A DNA stretch of 64,000 bases from Mesorhizobium tianshanense (GTDB lineage Bacteria > Pseudomonadota > Alphaproteobacteria > Rhizobiales > Rhizobiaceae). Location of the stretch: the NCBI RefSeq assembly GCF_007830515.1, contig NZ_VLKT01000001.1, positions 186,001-250,000 on the forward strand, read 5' to 3'. Under the pieces are notes generated by a model, which had not been told where the DNA came from, made no database searches, and saw only the letters and a program-made list of their open reading frames with translations. Every line of letters starts with the position of its first letter. The first letter of the stretch is position 1. Made by a program: the position numbers and the translations under genes. Shown here one piece after another: positions 44,074 to 52,996 of the stretch.

Positions 44074-45420
44074 TTAGCCGACGATCTTGTTGATCTGATC
44101 GGAAAGCGCGTCCATCTCGGCCTGGACATTACCCGAAACCAGCGCCTTGGAGATGCCGGACTGGAGCGCCAGCGTCACCTTGGCGTATTCGGGCGTGATC
44201 GGCCGCGCCGTGGCGCCGGTGAACACTTTCTCGAGGCTCGCCATGAAAGGCTGTTCCTTCTTGATCTGCTCGTCCTGGAACAATGCCGGCCGCGTCGGCG
44301 CGAGGCCGAAATTCAGCGCGATGCGGTGCTGGGTTTCGGTCGACGACAGCCAGGCCAAGAGTTCGATCGCGGCCTCGCGCTGCTTGGAGTTGGCGTTGAC
44401 GCCGAGCTGGTAGCCGCCGAGGCAGGCCGCACTCTTGCCGCCGGGGAAGGACGGCAACGGCGCGACGCCGACCTTGTCGACCACCTGCGAGGCCTTGGCG
44501 TCCTGGGCGATCGGATAGACATAGGACCAGTTGCGCATGAACATCGCCTTGCCCGAGGTGAAGGGCTGGCGCGACGGCTCCTCGTCCCAGGACAGGACGT
44601 CCTGCGGGCTGATCTTGGTCGCGTTGATGGTGTCGTGCAGGAACTGGATCGCGTCGACCGCCGCCTTCTGGTTGATCAGCGACGACTTGCCGTCAGGCGC
44701 AAGGATCGCGCCGTTGTTGGAGGTGATGATCTCGACCGCGTCGCAGACCAGAACCTCGGCCTGCTTGCCCTGCCAGAGATAGCCGAAATCGACATCGCCG
44801 GCCTTCTGCGCGGTTGCGGCGATGGTCGCCATGTCGGCCCAGTTTTCCGGCACCTTGCCGCCATGCTTTTCCAGCACGTCCTTGCGGTAATAGAACATGC
44901 CCGAATCCATGAACCAGGGAAGGGCGGTCAGCTTGCCGTCATAGGTACAGGCATTGAGGGTTCCGGAGAAGTAGGCGCTGCGCTTGTCCGCCGGAAAATA
45001 CTCGTCGAGCGGCAGCGCCCAACCCGCGGCGGCAAAGCCGGCGATCCAGATCACGTCCTGACTGAAAACGTCGGGCGTCCCGGTGCGTCGGGCGAGCTGC
45101 TGGACGAGGCCCTGGTAGACCTCGGTCGAGGAACTCGGCGGCGGCAGCTCGATATTCTTGACCAGAACGCGATCCTGCGATTCGTTGAAGGCCTTGATCA
45201 GGTCGCCGAAGGTCTCCTTGCCGAAGAAGGCAGCGCTGGCGAAACTGATTTCGGCCCGCGACTGCGCGCGCGCCCGGCGAACGCCCAGTCCCGTGCCGAG
45301 GCTAAGTGTCGCCGCGCCCAGAAGTCCGGCGCTGCCGACGAGAAATTGCCTGCGGTCAGCGACCGTCACATGCGCAACAGGCTTCGAGCCGGTGACCGGC
45401 CCTTTCTTGATGTCAGTCAT
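44074..45420 (-). CDS. Extracellular sugar-binding protein of the ten-gene operon (CUT1)
   Basis: The protein has 448 residues with a twin-arginine-type signal (DRRQFLVGSAGLLGAATLSLG, cleavage probably after RARA). The mature part starts AEISFASAAFFGKETFGDLIKAFNESQDRV, the MalE-type group 1 fold. It is the first gene of the operon, with GGAGGAGAAA ahead of the ATG and promoter block copy 2 directly upstream. Tat export suggests it folds before export. The ligand is unknown. Confidence 0.88.
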   Translation of the reverse strand: MTDIKKGPVTGSKPVAHVTVADRRQFLVGSAGLLGAATLSLGTGLGVRRARAQSRAEISFASAAFFGKETFGDLIKAFNESQDRVLVKNIELPPPSSSTEVYQGLVQQLARRTGTPDVFSQDVIWIAGFAAAGWALPLDEYFPADKRSAYFSGTLNACTYDGKLTALPWFMDSGMFYYRKDVLEKHGGKVPENWADMATIAATAQKAGDVDFGYLWQGKQAEVLVCDAVEIITSNNGAILAPDGKSSLINQKAAVDAIQFLHDTINATKISPQDVLSWDEEPSRQPFTSGKAMFMRNWSYVYPIAQDAKASQVVDKVGVAPLPSFPGGKSAACLGGYQLGVNANSKQREAAIELLAWLSSTETQHRIALNFGLAPTRPALFQDEQIKKEQPFMASLEKVFTGATARPITPEYAKVTLALQSGISKALVSGNVQAEMDALSDQINKIVG

Positions 45421-45458
45421 TTTCTCCTCCTTGGGCCGGCGGCCTCCCGATATTGCGC

Positions 45459-45507
45459 CAGCATTTCCGCATGTTCCATAAAAATTTTACGCGCGTCAAG
45501 ATTTAAA
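45459..45507 (-). promoter_or_regulatory. 49-bp promoter/operator block, copy 2
   Basis: It differs from 35749-35797 at five positions only. The dyad here is TTTACGCGCGTCAA (45486-45499). It starts 39 bp before the binding-protein ATG on the minus strand and about 87 bp before the divergent oxidoreductase at 45594, so it could regulate both. Confidence 0.72.
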
Positions 45508-45593
45508 GTATTGTATAGCGGCTGCCGACTGTGCTCGATTGCCGGTGCAGTGGTTCGGTCAGGACATTGCGGTGTTGGAAGGTGAATTCGAAA

Positions 45594-46742
45594 ATGCACG
45601 GAAAATCAGGAGCTAAACTCGGTATCGGCGTTGTCGGGTGCGGCAACATCTCGATGACCTATTTGCGCAACGCGGCTCTGTTCGGGGAGGTGGAGCTTCG
45701 CGCCTGCGCCGATATTTCGGCCGACATGGCTGCGCTGCGCGCCAAGGAATATGGCATCCGGGCTGCCAGCGTCGATGCGCTGCTGGCCGACCCGGAGATC
45801 GATCTCGTGCTCAACCTGACCATCCCGGCGACGCATTTCGACATTTCGTTTTCGGCACTTTCGGCGGGCAAGCATGTCTTCACCGAAAAGCCGCTGGCAA
45901 CCTCGGCCGCCGATGGCCGCCGCCTTGTCGACGAGGCGGCGAAGCGCGGGCTGCTGCTTGGTTCGGCTCCGGATACTTTCCTCGGCGCCGCCGGGCGGCG
46001 CGCACGCCGCCTGATGAATGAGGGCGCGATCGGTCGGCCGGTGACCGGCACCGCCTTCATGATGGGGCGCGGCATGGAGCACTGGCATCCCAATCCGCAA
46101 TTCTACTACCAGCCCGGCGGCGGCCCGGTTTTCGACATGGGGCCTTACTACCTGACCATGCTCGTCAATCTGCTCGGGCCGGTCCAGCGCGTGATGGCGA
46201 TGGCGACTCGCGGCCAGGAAGAGCGGCTGATCACCGCCGAAGGCCCCTTCAAGAACACCAGCTTCAAGGTCGGCACACCGACCAACATCCTCTCGCTGCT
46301 GGAGTTCCGCTCGGGCGCCACCGTCACCTTTGGCGCCTCCTGGGATGTCTTCAAGCACTCCAACCACCCGATCGAGCTGCACGGGACGGAGGGCTCGCTG
46401 CGCCTGCCCGACCCCGACACGTTCGGCGGTACGGTCTCGCTATCGGAGCGAGGCGCCGACTGGGCCGATTTCCACAGCGAAAGCGAGCTCTACGGCGCGC
46501 GCAACTGGCCGTTCGCCGCGCCGGATCGCGCCAACTACCGCATGCTCGGCGTTGCCGACCTTTCGCGGGCGCTGGCAACGGGCAGGAAGCCGCGCGCCTC
46601 CGGCGACCTTGCACTGCATGTGCTGGAGATCATGGAGGCGATCCTGGCTTCGGGCGAAAGCCGCGAATCGGTCGCCGTCAATGGAACGGTCGATCAACCG
46701 CCGCTGCTTGGCGAAGACGAGGCGGCAAGCCTGCTTGCCTGA
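45594..46742 (+). CDS. Gfo/Idh/MocA-family oxidoreductase, divergent to the ten-gene operon
   Basis: The 382-residue protein starts with KLGIGVVGCGNISMTYLRNAALF (Rossmann), has the EKP motif in HVFTEKPLATS and a substrate domain with PVFDMGPYYLTMLVNLLG. The ATG at 45594 follows GGAAGG. It shares the spacer with promoter block copy 2, so it may be co-regulated with the ten-gene operon. An esterase-like gene follows 9 bp downstream. It is probably a sugar dehydrogenase; the substrate is unknown. Confidence 0.86.
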   Translation: MHGKSGAKLGIGVVGCGNISMTYLRNAALFGEVELRACADISADMAALRAKEYGIRAASVDALLADPEIDLVLNLTIPATHFDISFSALSAGKHVFTEKPLATSAADGRRLVDEAAKRGLLLGSAPDTFLGAAGRRARRLMNEGAIGRPVTGTAFMMGRGMEHWHPNPQFYYQPGGGPVFDMGPYYLTMLVNLLGPVQRVMAMATRGQEERLITAEGPFKNTSFKVGTPTNILSLLEFRSGATVTFGASWDVFKHSNHPIELHGTEGSLRLPDPDTFGGTVSLSERGADWADFHSESELYGARNWPFAAPDRANYRMLGVADLSRALATGRKPRASGDLALHVLEIMEAILASGESRESVAVNGTVDQPPLLGEDEAASLLA

Positions 46743-46751
46743 GATCCGCCC

Positions 46752-47732
46752 ATGACGACATCGCCCTCCGTGCCTTTACTCGATCCCGAGGCTCGGCACG
46801 TGCTCGACCTCGGCCGGCAGGCCGCCGTCCGGCCATTCGAGGCCGGCACGCCCGAAGAGGCGCGCCGCGCCTATGAAGAGGGATTTCCTACACTCCAGGG
46901 CGAGCGCGAGCCGGTCGCTTCGCTGAGTGAGCGAACCATCGCCGGGCCGGGCGGCCCGCTGACGCTCAGAGTCTATCGCGGACAGGGCGCAGGCGGGGCC
47001 GATGCCCCGGCGCTGCTCTATCTGCATGGTGGCGGCTGGGTGATCGGCAATCTCGACTCCCATGATGAGATCTGCCGATGGCTCGCCAACATGGCGGACT
47101 GTGTGGTCATCTGTCCCGACTACCGGCTAGCGCCGGAGCACAAGTTTCCGGCGGCGGTCGAGGATTGCGTTGCTGTGCTTTCCTTCATGCACGACGATGC
47201 GAGCGATCTCGGCATCGACGCGAGGCGGATCGCCGTTGCGGGCGACAGTGCCGGCGGCAATCTCGCTGCCGTCCTTTGTCTGTTTGCGCGCCGCGAAAAG
47301 AACCCGCCGACCGCGCAGCTTCTGTTCTATCCGAACACCGACGCCTCACAGGCGGCGGACAGCTATAGCCGCTTTGCCGGCGGTTATGGTCTCACCGCGG
47401 CGACCATGGCATGGTTCCGCGATCACTACATCCGCGATGCCAGGGACATCGGCGACTGGCGCGTGTCGCCGCTCAAGACCGAGAGCCTTGCCGGTGTGGC
47501 GCCGGCCTTTGTCGCTATTGCCGGTCATGACATCCTCGCCGATGAAGGCGAGGCTTATGCCAAGCGTCTGGACGATGACGGCGTGCCGGTTGTCCTGCGG
47601 CGCTGGCCCGGCCAGATCCACGGCTTCGTCTCGATGGGACGCCATGCCCCGGCGGCGCGGCAGGCGGTTGCTGCTGCGGTTGCCGCATGGCGCGGCTTCG
47701 ATCCTGCCTTTGGAAACGCTCAGGCCGACTGA
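46752..47732 (+). CDS. HSL-family alpha/beta hydrolase (esterase)
   Basis: A 326-residue member of the hormone-sensitive-lipase family. The oxyanion motif is YLHGGGWVIGN, the nucleophile lies in VAGDSAGGNLAA, the acid in GHDILADEGEAY and the His in QIHGFVSMG. It is co-transcribed with the oxidoreductase before it. In this setting it may deacylate a sugar ester or open a lactone, though the family is broad. Its 3' end overlaps the convergent LacI-type gene by 13 bp. Confidence 0.87.
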   Translation: MTTSPSVPLLDPEARHVLDLGRQAAVRPFEAGTPEEARRAYEEGFPTLQGEREPVASLSERTIAGPGGPLTLRVYRGQGAGGADAPALLYLHGGGWVIGNLDSHDEICRWLANMADCVVICPDYRLAPEHKFPAAVEDCVAVLSFMHDDASDLGIDARRIAVAGDSAGGNLAAVLCLFARREKNPPTAQLLFYPNTDASQAADSYSRFAGGYGLTAATMAWFRDHYIRDARDIGDWRVSPLKTESLAGVAPAFVAIAGHDILADEGEAYAKRLDDDGVPVVLRRWPGQIHGFVSMGRHAPAARQAVAAAVAAWRGFDPAFGNAQAD

Positions 47733-48742
47733 CGCATGACCAGTGTTGCGTCGAGATTGACCTTGGGGGCAACCGCTGCGTCGTCCTCGTCCAGCAAGGC
47801 CAGCAGCGTCTCCACGCTGCGTCCCGCCATGGAAGCGAAGTCCTGCGCCATGGTGGTGAGGGCAGGGCAAGTGTAGCGGCTCAGCGGATGATCGTCATGG
47901 GCCGCGACGCGCAGGTCGCAATCAGCCTTGCGGCCGACCTTGCGGCCTTGCGAGTAGGCGGCAGCCATCACGCCGAAGGCGAGACGGTCGTTGGCACACA
48001 GGATGGTCTTGCCCGGCAGGCCGCCACGCGCGAGCATCGCTTCCATCTGCTCGTACCCGATCCGTTCGAAATCCCAAGTGTAGTCGTCGGTATTGCCGAT
48101 GACCACCGGCTCATGCCCGAGCCGCTGCATGGCGCCGACATAGCTGTCCAGGCGTTCGCGCGAATTGTGGTTGACGTGCGGGATGTCGAAATAGACCGGG
48201 GCATCGCCGGAGCGGCAGAGATAGTCGACGATGGTCGAGACGCTCTGGCTGTTGTTGTTGCCGACGAACGGCGTGTCACCCTCCAGATAGGTGTCGAAAT
48301 AGACGACCGGTATGGCCTGCGTCAGCTTCTCCAGCGTGCGGTGGTCGGAGCGCAGGCCGAGCGGCGCGATCAGAGCGCCGGAGACTTTCAGCGAAAGAAT
48401 GGTTCGCGTCGCTTCCACTTCGAGCTCGCGCGAGCCGTGCGAGGAGATCACGATCGGCCAGTAGCCTTCGTCGCGCAGCCTGAGTTCGATGCGGCTGACC
48501 ATCTCGGAATAGAAGGGATCAGCGACCGTCGGCACCACGATGCCGATGCTGCGGGTCCGCTTGCGGTTCAGGTTGCGCGCAAAGAGATTGGGCTGGTAGT
48601 CGGACGAGAGCAGCGCCACCTCGATCCGCTGGCGTGTCGCCGGCTTGACGCTGGTCGGATCGTCGAAATATTTCGACATTGTCGGCCTGGAGACGCCGCA
48701 AGAGCGGGCGAAATCCTCCATCGTCTTGTGCGTCATCGGCAT
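47720..48742 (-). CDS. LacI-family transcriptional regulator
   Basis: The 340-residue protein begins with the helix-turn-helix (TMEDFARSCGVSRPTMSKYFDD) and the hinge region (YQPNLFARNLNRKRTRSIGIVVP), followed by a periplasmic-binding-protein-like sensor (PTVADPFYSEMVSRIE, ILCANDRLAFGVMAAAY). The ATG at 48742 lies behind GAGGGA; the frame is open to a TTG at 48775. It is divergent from the tagatose kinase operon, with two 22-24 bp dyads between. It is the best local candidate to recognise the dyads in the two 49-bp promoter blocks as well. Confidence 0.88.
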   Translation of the reverse strand: MPMTHKTMEDFARSCGVSRPTMSKYFDDPTSVKPATRQRIEVALLSSDYQPNLFARNLNRKRTRSIGIVVPTVADPFYSEMVSRIELRLRDEGYWPIVISSHGSRELEVEATRTILSLKVSGALIAPLGLRSDHRTLEKLTQAIPVVYFDTYLEGDTPFVGNNNSQSVSTIVDYLCRSGDAPVYFDIPHVNHNSRERLDSYVGAMQRLGHEPVVIGNTDDYTWDFERIGYEQMEAMLARGGLPGKTILCANDRLAFGVMAAAYSQGRKVGRKADCDLRVAAHDDHPLSRYTCPALTTMAQDFASMAGRSVETLLALLDEDDAAVAPKVNLDATLVMRQSA

Positions 48743-48812
48743 TGAATCCCTCGCGCTGTTCCTTAGCGCTGCCAAGTCCCTACATACGGTGCGCGAGCGT
48801 GCAGCTGCAAGG

Positions 48813-48834
48813 CGAAATTTTACAGATAATTTCG
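48813..48834. promoter_or_regulatory. Dyad CGAAATT-N8-AATTTCG
   Basis: Perfect 7-bp arms (48813-48819 and 48828-48834) lie in the spacer between the LacI-type gene and the tagatose kinase. The arm sequence CGAAATT also occurs twice in tandem at 48901-48914. Confidence 0.5.
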
Positions 48835-48844
48835 ACGGTTTCCA

Positions 48845-48868
48845 CGCGTAAATTTATTAATTGACGCG
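48845..48868. promoter_or_regulatory. 24-bp dyad with CGCGT...ACGCG ends
   Basis: CGCGTNAATT is mirrored by AATTNACGCG, matching at 10 of 12 positions per half, about 120 bp before the tagatose kinase start. The half-site TTGACGCG is the same as that forming the dyads in both 49-bp promoter blocks. It is probably an operator for the adjacent LacI-family protein. Confidence 0.55.
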
Positions 48869-48989
48869 AAAAAGCGCAAACCGTATTCACTTCCAGTGGG
48901 CGAAATTCGAAATTCGTATCCCCCGGAAGATGCTCGCGCGGTTCATCTGAAGCGAGGCCGGGGCGCAACGCCGGGAGGGATTGCGCGAG

Positions 48990-49937
48990 ATGAAGAAGCT
49001 GGTCAGCGCCGGCGAGATCCTGGTCGAGATCATGGCCGAACGGATCGGCCAGAGTTTTCTTGAGCCTGGTCCGCTGCTTGGGCCCTACCCGTCAGGAGCG
49101 CCCGCCATCTTCATCGGCCAGGCGGCGGCGCTCGGCCAGCCGGCCGGCCTCATCGGCGCCGTCGGCGACGACGATTTCGGCAGGCTGAACATCGAGCGGC
49201 TGCGAGCGCTGGGCGCCGACGTGTCGGCGATCGCGGTTCACGAGGGCCATGCGACGGGCACGGCCTTCGTCACCTACCGGGCCGACGCCAGCCGGCACTT
49301 CGTCTTCAATATTCGCAACAGCGCCTCCGGCTTGATCGAGACCGACGCGGCGGCGACAAAGCTGCTGGCCGGTGGCGATCACGTCCATGTCATGGGCTCG
49401 TCGCTGTTTTCCGACCGCGCCATCGCGGTGGCGCTGTCGGCGATCGAGGCTGTCAAGGCCAAAGGCGGAACCGTTTCCTTCGATCCGAACATCCGCCGGG
49501 AGATCATGCAGGCGCCCGGCATGCGCGCGGCGCTCGATCGCGTGCTGTCGCAAGCCGACATCTTCCTGCCGAGTGGCGAAGAACTCTTCCTGTTCTCATC
49601 CGCGAAGGACGAGAAGGGCGCGGTCGAGGAATTGCTGGCCCGTGGCCTGTCCTGCATCGTCCTGAAGAAGGGCGCCGCAGGCGCCGCCTATCATGACCGC
49701 CACGGCGCGGTCGCCTCGTCGGCCTTTGCCGTCGACGAGGTCGATCCGACTGGCGCGGGTGATTGTTTCGGTGCTGCTTTCGTCTCGTTCTGGCTGCGCG
49801 GGGCGGCTCCCGCAGAGGCGCTGCGGATCGCCAATGCCTGCGGTGCGCTCGCCGTCACCCGCAAGGGGCCGATGGAAGGCATTTTCCCGCTTGCCGCGGT
49901 CGAGGCCTTCATCGCCACAGGAAAGAACGCTCAATGA
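48990..49937 (+). CDS. tagK: PfkB-family kinase, probable tagatose kinase
   Basis: A 315-residue ribokinase-type kinase beginning MKKLVSAGEILVEIMAE. PfkB signatures are GAVGDDDFGRLNIERL in the N-terminal part and VDPTGAGDCFGAAFVSFWL at the C-terminus, where the Asp is the catalytic base. It is encoded immediately before, and overlapping, a GatZ-type gene, as in rhizobial and agrobacterial tagatose pathways. The ATG at 48990 is preferred (GGGAGGGA upstream) over a TTG at 48981. The specific sugar rests on context; fructose or another ketose is possible. Confidence 0.82.
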   Translation: MKKLVSAGEILVEIMAERIGQSFLEPGPLLGPYPSGAPAIFIGQAAALGQPAGLIGAVGDDDFGRLNIERLRALGADVSAIAVHEGHATGTAFVTYRADASRHFVFNIRNSASGLIETDAAATKLLAGGDHVHVMGSSLFSDRAIAVALSAIEAVKAKGGTVSFDPNIRREIMQAPGMRAALDRVLSQADIFLPSGEELFLFSSAKDEKGAVEELLARGLSCIVLKKGAAGAAYHDRHGAVASSAFAVDEVDPTGAGDCFGAAFVSFWLRGAAPAEALRIANACGALAVTRKGPMEGIFPLAAVEAFIATGKNAQ

Positions 49938-51220
49938 GTGCCGCGACGCGGAGGCTTGCGAACATTGCGGCCAGGCGCGCCGCAGGCGAGAGAAGCGGCA
50001 TCACCTCGGTCTGCTCGGCGCATCCGCTGGTGATTGAAGCCGCCCTGCGCCACGGCGTGGCGCGGAACGCGGATGTGCTGATCGAGGCCACCTGCAATCA
50101 GGTGAACCACGAGGGCGGCTATACCGGGATGACGCCCGCCGACTTCCGCGGCTTCGTCGAGGCGCGTGCGCAGAAAGTCGGCTTCCCCGTCGATCGCCTG
50201 ATCCTCGGCGGCGATCATCTCGGGCCCAATCCGTGGAAGCATATGGCGGCTGCCGCCGCCATGAAGAACGCTGCGGCGATGATCGATGCCTATGCGAGCG
50301 CCGGCTTCACCAAGATGCATCTGGATACAAGCATGGCCTGCGCCGACGATCCTCCAGTGCTTGCCAACGAAACGATCGCCGCGCGCGCGGCCGAACTTGC
50401 GGCAATCGCCGAGGCGGCCGTCGAGCGGGCCGGCGGCGAGAAACCGGTCTACGTCATAGGCACCGAGGTGCCGGTGCCGGGCGGCGCGCTGGAGGCATTG
50501 GACCATTTGCATGTGACGGCGCCCGACGATGCACAGCACACCGTGGAGATTCACGCCCGAGCGTTTTCCCGGGTCGGCATCGAAGCCGCTTTTGCCCGTG
50601 TGGTGGGCGTCGTCGTCCAGCCGGGCGTGGAGTTCGGCAACACCGAGGTCGTCTCCTATGCGCCGGACAAGGCGACGGGGCTGGTGGCGGTGCTCGACCG
50701 CATGCCAGAGGTCGTTTTTGAAGCGCATTCGACGGATTACCAAACGGCCGAGGCGCTCAATGCTCTCGTTCGCGATGGTTTTGCCATCCTCAAGGTCGGC
50801 CCCTGGCTGACCTTCGCACTTCGCGAGGCATTGTACGGGCTTAGCCACATCGCCGATGTGCTCGCGCCGGACCCTTCGCGCGAAAGCCTGCCTGTCGCGA
50901 TGGAGCGCATCATGCTGGCGTCGCCGGATAATTGGCAGAAATACTATCCAGGCAGGCCGGACGAGCAGCGCGTGCAGCGGCATTTCTCCTTCAGCGACCG
51001 CATCCGCTACTACTGGCCGACGCCGGAGGCGCAGCACGCAACACGGAACCTGCTGAAGGTGCTGGGCGACAAGGACCTCCCTCGCCCCCTGATCAGCCAG
51101 CATCTGGGGCAGTTCGATGCCGAAATTGCGGCAGGCCGGGTCAAGCCCCTGGCGCATGACCTTTTGATCGGCAGCATCACCCGTGTTCTCGATATCTACG
51201 CGGACGCGACGGGGCAGTAG
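49934..51220 (+). CDS. gatZ: GatZ/KbaZ-type protein, probably tagatose-6-phosphate 4-epimerase
   Basis: A 428-residue member of the GatZ/KbaZ family: SVCSAHPLVIEAALRHG, LIEATCNQVNHEGGYTGMTPADF, ILGGDHLGPNPWKH and HLDTSMACADDP. In E. coli such proteins accompany the class II aldolase GatY/KbaY. No GatY is in this window, and in Agrobacterium a stand-alone homologue epimerises tagatose-6-P to fructose-6-P, which fits here. The start overlaps the kinase stop (ATGA), indicating translational coupling. Activity is inferred from this absence and pairing. Confidence 0.83.
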   Translation: MSAATRRLANIAARRAAGERSGITSVCSAHPLVIEAALRHGVARNADVLIEATCNQVNHEGGYTGMTPADFRGFVEARAQKVGFPVDRLILGGDHLGPNPWKHMAAAAAMKNAAAMIDAYASAGFTKMHLDTSMACADDPPVLANETIAARAAELAAIAEAAVERAGGEKPVYVIGTEVPVPGGALEALDHLHVTAPDDAQHTVEIHARAFSRVGIEAAFARVVGVVVQPGVEFGNTEVVSYAPDKATGLVAVLDRMPEVVFEAHSTDYQTAEALNALVRDGFAILKVGPWLTFALREALYGLSHIADVLAPDPSRESLPVAMERIMLASPDNWQKYYPGRPDEQRVQRHFSFSDRIRYYWPTPEAQHATRNLLKVLGDKDLPRPLISQHLGQFDAEIAAGRVKPLAHDLLIGSITRVLDIYADATGQ

Positions 51221-51312
51221 GGGTCGCGCTGCCGGAGATACGGCACGCGCCCGCCTCGCAAATGTCCGATGCCAAAGTCCGTTTCGAAAAAAGCATCCGC
51301 TGTAATTTACAA

Positions 51313-51324
51313 CTAACATGTTAG
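51313..51324. promoter_or_regulatory. Palindrome CTAACATGTTAG, possible GntR (FCD-type) operator
   Basis: A perfect 12-bp palindrome, followed by a further partial copy (GTGTTAGTA), 36 bp before the DapA-like gene. The surrounding 51290-51330 is AT-rich and promoter-like. The GntR regulator encoded by the next gene is the obvious candidate binder. Confidence 0.55.
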
Positions 51325-51360
51325 CGTGTTAGTACTGCGCGCAGATTGATGTTGGAGAGC

Positions 51361-52251
51361 ATGGCATTGGCTTCGCGTTTTGGTCTTTCGGTCGCCCTCA
51401 CCACGCCTTTTGATGCGTCCGGACAAATCGCCATCTCTCCGATGGTTGCGCATGCCCAGGCTTGCCTTGGCGCCGGTTGCAGCAGCGCAACGCTCTTCGG
51501 CACCACCGGGGAAGGCGCCTCCGTGGGCACGGGAGAGCGGCGGATCGTCACCGAAGCCATGCTTGCCGCCGGCATTCCGGCACATCAGCTCGTCGCCGGC
51601 GTGCTGGTCGATGCGGCAGAAGACGCCGCCGAACAGGCGCGACATGCCTTGCAGTGCGGCATCCGCAACATCCTGCTGGCTCCGCCGAGCTACTTCAAAA
51701 ATGTCGGCGAGGACGGGCTGTTCGGATGGTTTTCCGCTGTCTTCGCGGCACTCGGCCCGCTGGCTCGCGGCGTCCTCCTTTACAATATCCCTTCTGTCAC
51801 CATGGTGCCGCTCCCGCTTGCCCTGATTGGCCGGCTGCGCGCCGCCTTTCCCGCGGTGGTCGCCGGTGTCAAGGATTCGGGTGGCGACTGGAGCTATAGC
51901 GAGGCGCTGCTAAGAGCCCATGGCGACCTGGTGATCCTAATAGGCGACGAGCGGCATTTGGCGAGAAGCGTGCGCCAGGGCGGGCAGGGCGCCATCTCCG
52001 GCATGGCCAATTTCGTCACCAGCGAAATCCGCGCCATGGCCGAGGACGGGCGCGACGATGCCCGCGTCGAGAGCTTCGTGCTCGAATTGCTCAAATATCC
52101 GGTCACCCCGGCGGTGAAGGTCATGGTGGCGCGCAAGACCGGCGACGAGTGCTGGCTGGCGGTCCGCCCGCCGCTGGAGCCGATCGCTGCGCAGGGGCGA
52201 CAACAGCTTGCCGCCGCCTATGACAGGCTTTTTGTGACAGAGCCGGCCTGA
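51361..52251 (+). CDS. DapA-family aldolase/dehydratase (DHDPS-like)
   Basis: The protein has about 296 residues with the Schiff-base lysine in VVAGVKDSGGDW, the catalytic Tyr in VLLYNIPS and the family opening LSVALTTPFDASGQI with LFGTTGEGAS. Such proteins beside sugar importers act as 2-keto-3-deoxy-acid aldolases or dehydratases rather than in lysine synthesis. The ATG at 51361 sits behind GGAG; an ATG at 51349 is also open. It is probably the first gene of an operon with the GntR regulator and the third ABC importer. Confidence 0.84.
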   Translation: MALASRFGLSVALTTPFDASGQIAISPMVAHAQACLGAGCSSATLFGTTGEGASVGTGERRIVTEAMLAAGIPAHQLVAGVLVDAAEDAAEQARHALQCGIRNILLAPPSYFKNVGEDGLFGWFSAVFAALGPLARGVLLYNIPSVTMVPLPLALIGRLRAAFPAVVAGVKDSGGDWSYSEALLRAHGDLVILIGDERHLARSVRQGGQGAISGMANFVTSEIRAMAEDGRDDARVESFVLELLKYPVTPAVKVMVARKTGDECWLAVRPPLEPIAAQGRQQLAAAYDRLFVTEPA

Positions 52252-52273
52252 CCGGCAAGGGAAGCGCGCTGAA

Positions 52274-52933
52274 ATGGACGACAGCAGCGAACCGGCCACC
52301 CTTCGGGAAAAAGCTTATGCCAGCTTCACGCGGCATTTGCTGGCCCGCGATCTGCGGCCGGGACAGTTCGTGTCGCAGCGTGAACTGGTTGCCTTTACCG
52401 GGCTGCCGCTAGGCGCCATCCGCGAGATCGTGCCGCGTCTCGAGGCCGAGGGGCTTTTGACGACGATCCCGCAGCGCGGCATGCAGATCGCGCATATCGA
52501 TATCAACCTGATCCGCGAGGCCTTTCAGTTCCGCCTGTTCATGGAGCGCGAAGCGGTGGCGCTGTTCACCGCCAACGCCTCCGACTCCGAACTCGCCCGC
52601 TTGCGGCGCGAACATGAGGAAATGTTGGCTCAAGCGCTGTCGCAGGCGCCGACGCCGGAGATGGAAGCCAAGGCCCAGAACATCGATTGGTCGATGCACG
52701 ACACCTTCATAGATGCGCTGGGCAATGAGATCATCGCCAAGGCGTATCTGGTCAATTCGGTAAAGATACGCCTGATCCACCAGGAGCGTTTCCGTATCGA
52801 CGGGCGCGTCGTGCCGGTGATGCACGAGCACCTGGCAGTGATCGAAGCGCTCGAGAGCCGCGATCCGCAAAAGGCGGTCGAGGCGATCAGCCGGCATATC
52901 GACAATGCGCGCCGGTTGGCGCTCCAGATCTGA
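52274..52933 (+). CDS. GntR-family regulator (FadR/FCD subfamily)
   Basis: The 219-residue protein has an N-terminal winged helix (LREKAYASFTRHLLARDLRPGQFVSQRELVAFTGLPLGAIREIVPRLEAEGLL) and an all-helical FCD effector domain with the metal-binding HDTFIDALGN, HEHLAVIEALESRD and SRHIDNAR His residues. Effectors of this group are often carboxylated metabolites, which suits a neighbouring keto-acid aldolase. It lies between the aldolase and the importer genes. Confidence 0.86.
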   Translation: MDDSSEPATLREKAYASFTRHLLARDLRPGQFVSQRELVAFTGLPLGAIREIVPRLEAEGLLTTIPQRGMQIAHIDINLIREAFQFRLFMEREAVALFTANASDSELARLRREHEEMLAQALSQAPTPEMEAKAQNIDWSMHDTFIDALGNEIIAKAYLVNSVKIRLIHQERFRIDGRVVPVMHEHLAVIEALESRDPQKAVEAISRHIDNARRLALQI

Positions 52934-52996
52934 GGACATATGGTTCGCGGCTGCCGCGGCGCCACCCACAACGACAGCAACCCAAGGGAGGAAGAA

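Noticed and set aside
43144..45585. 813-codon open frame opposite the MalF and binding-protein genes
   Set aside because: It is antisense to two well-supported genes and has the composition typical of a complementary-frame shadow.
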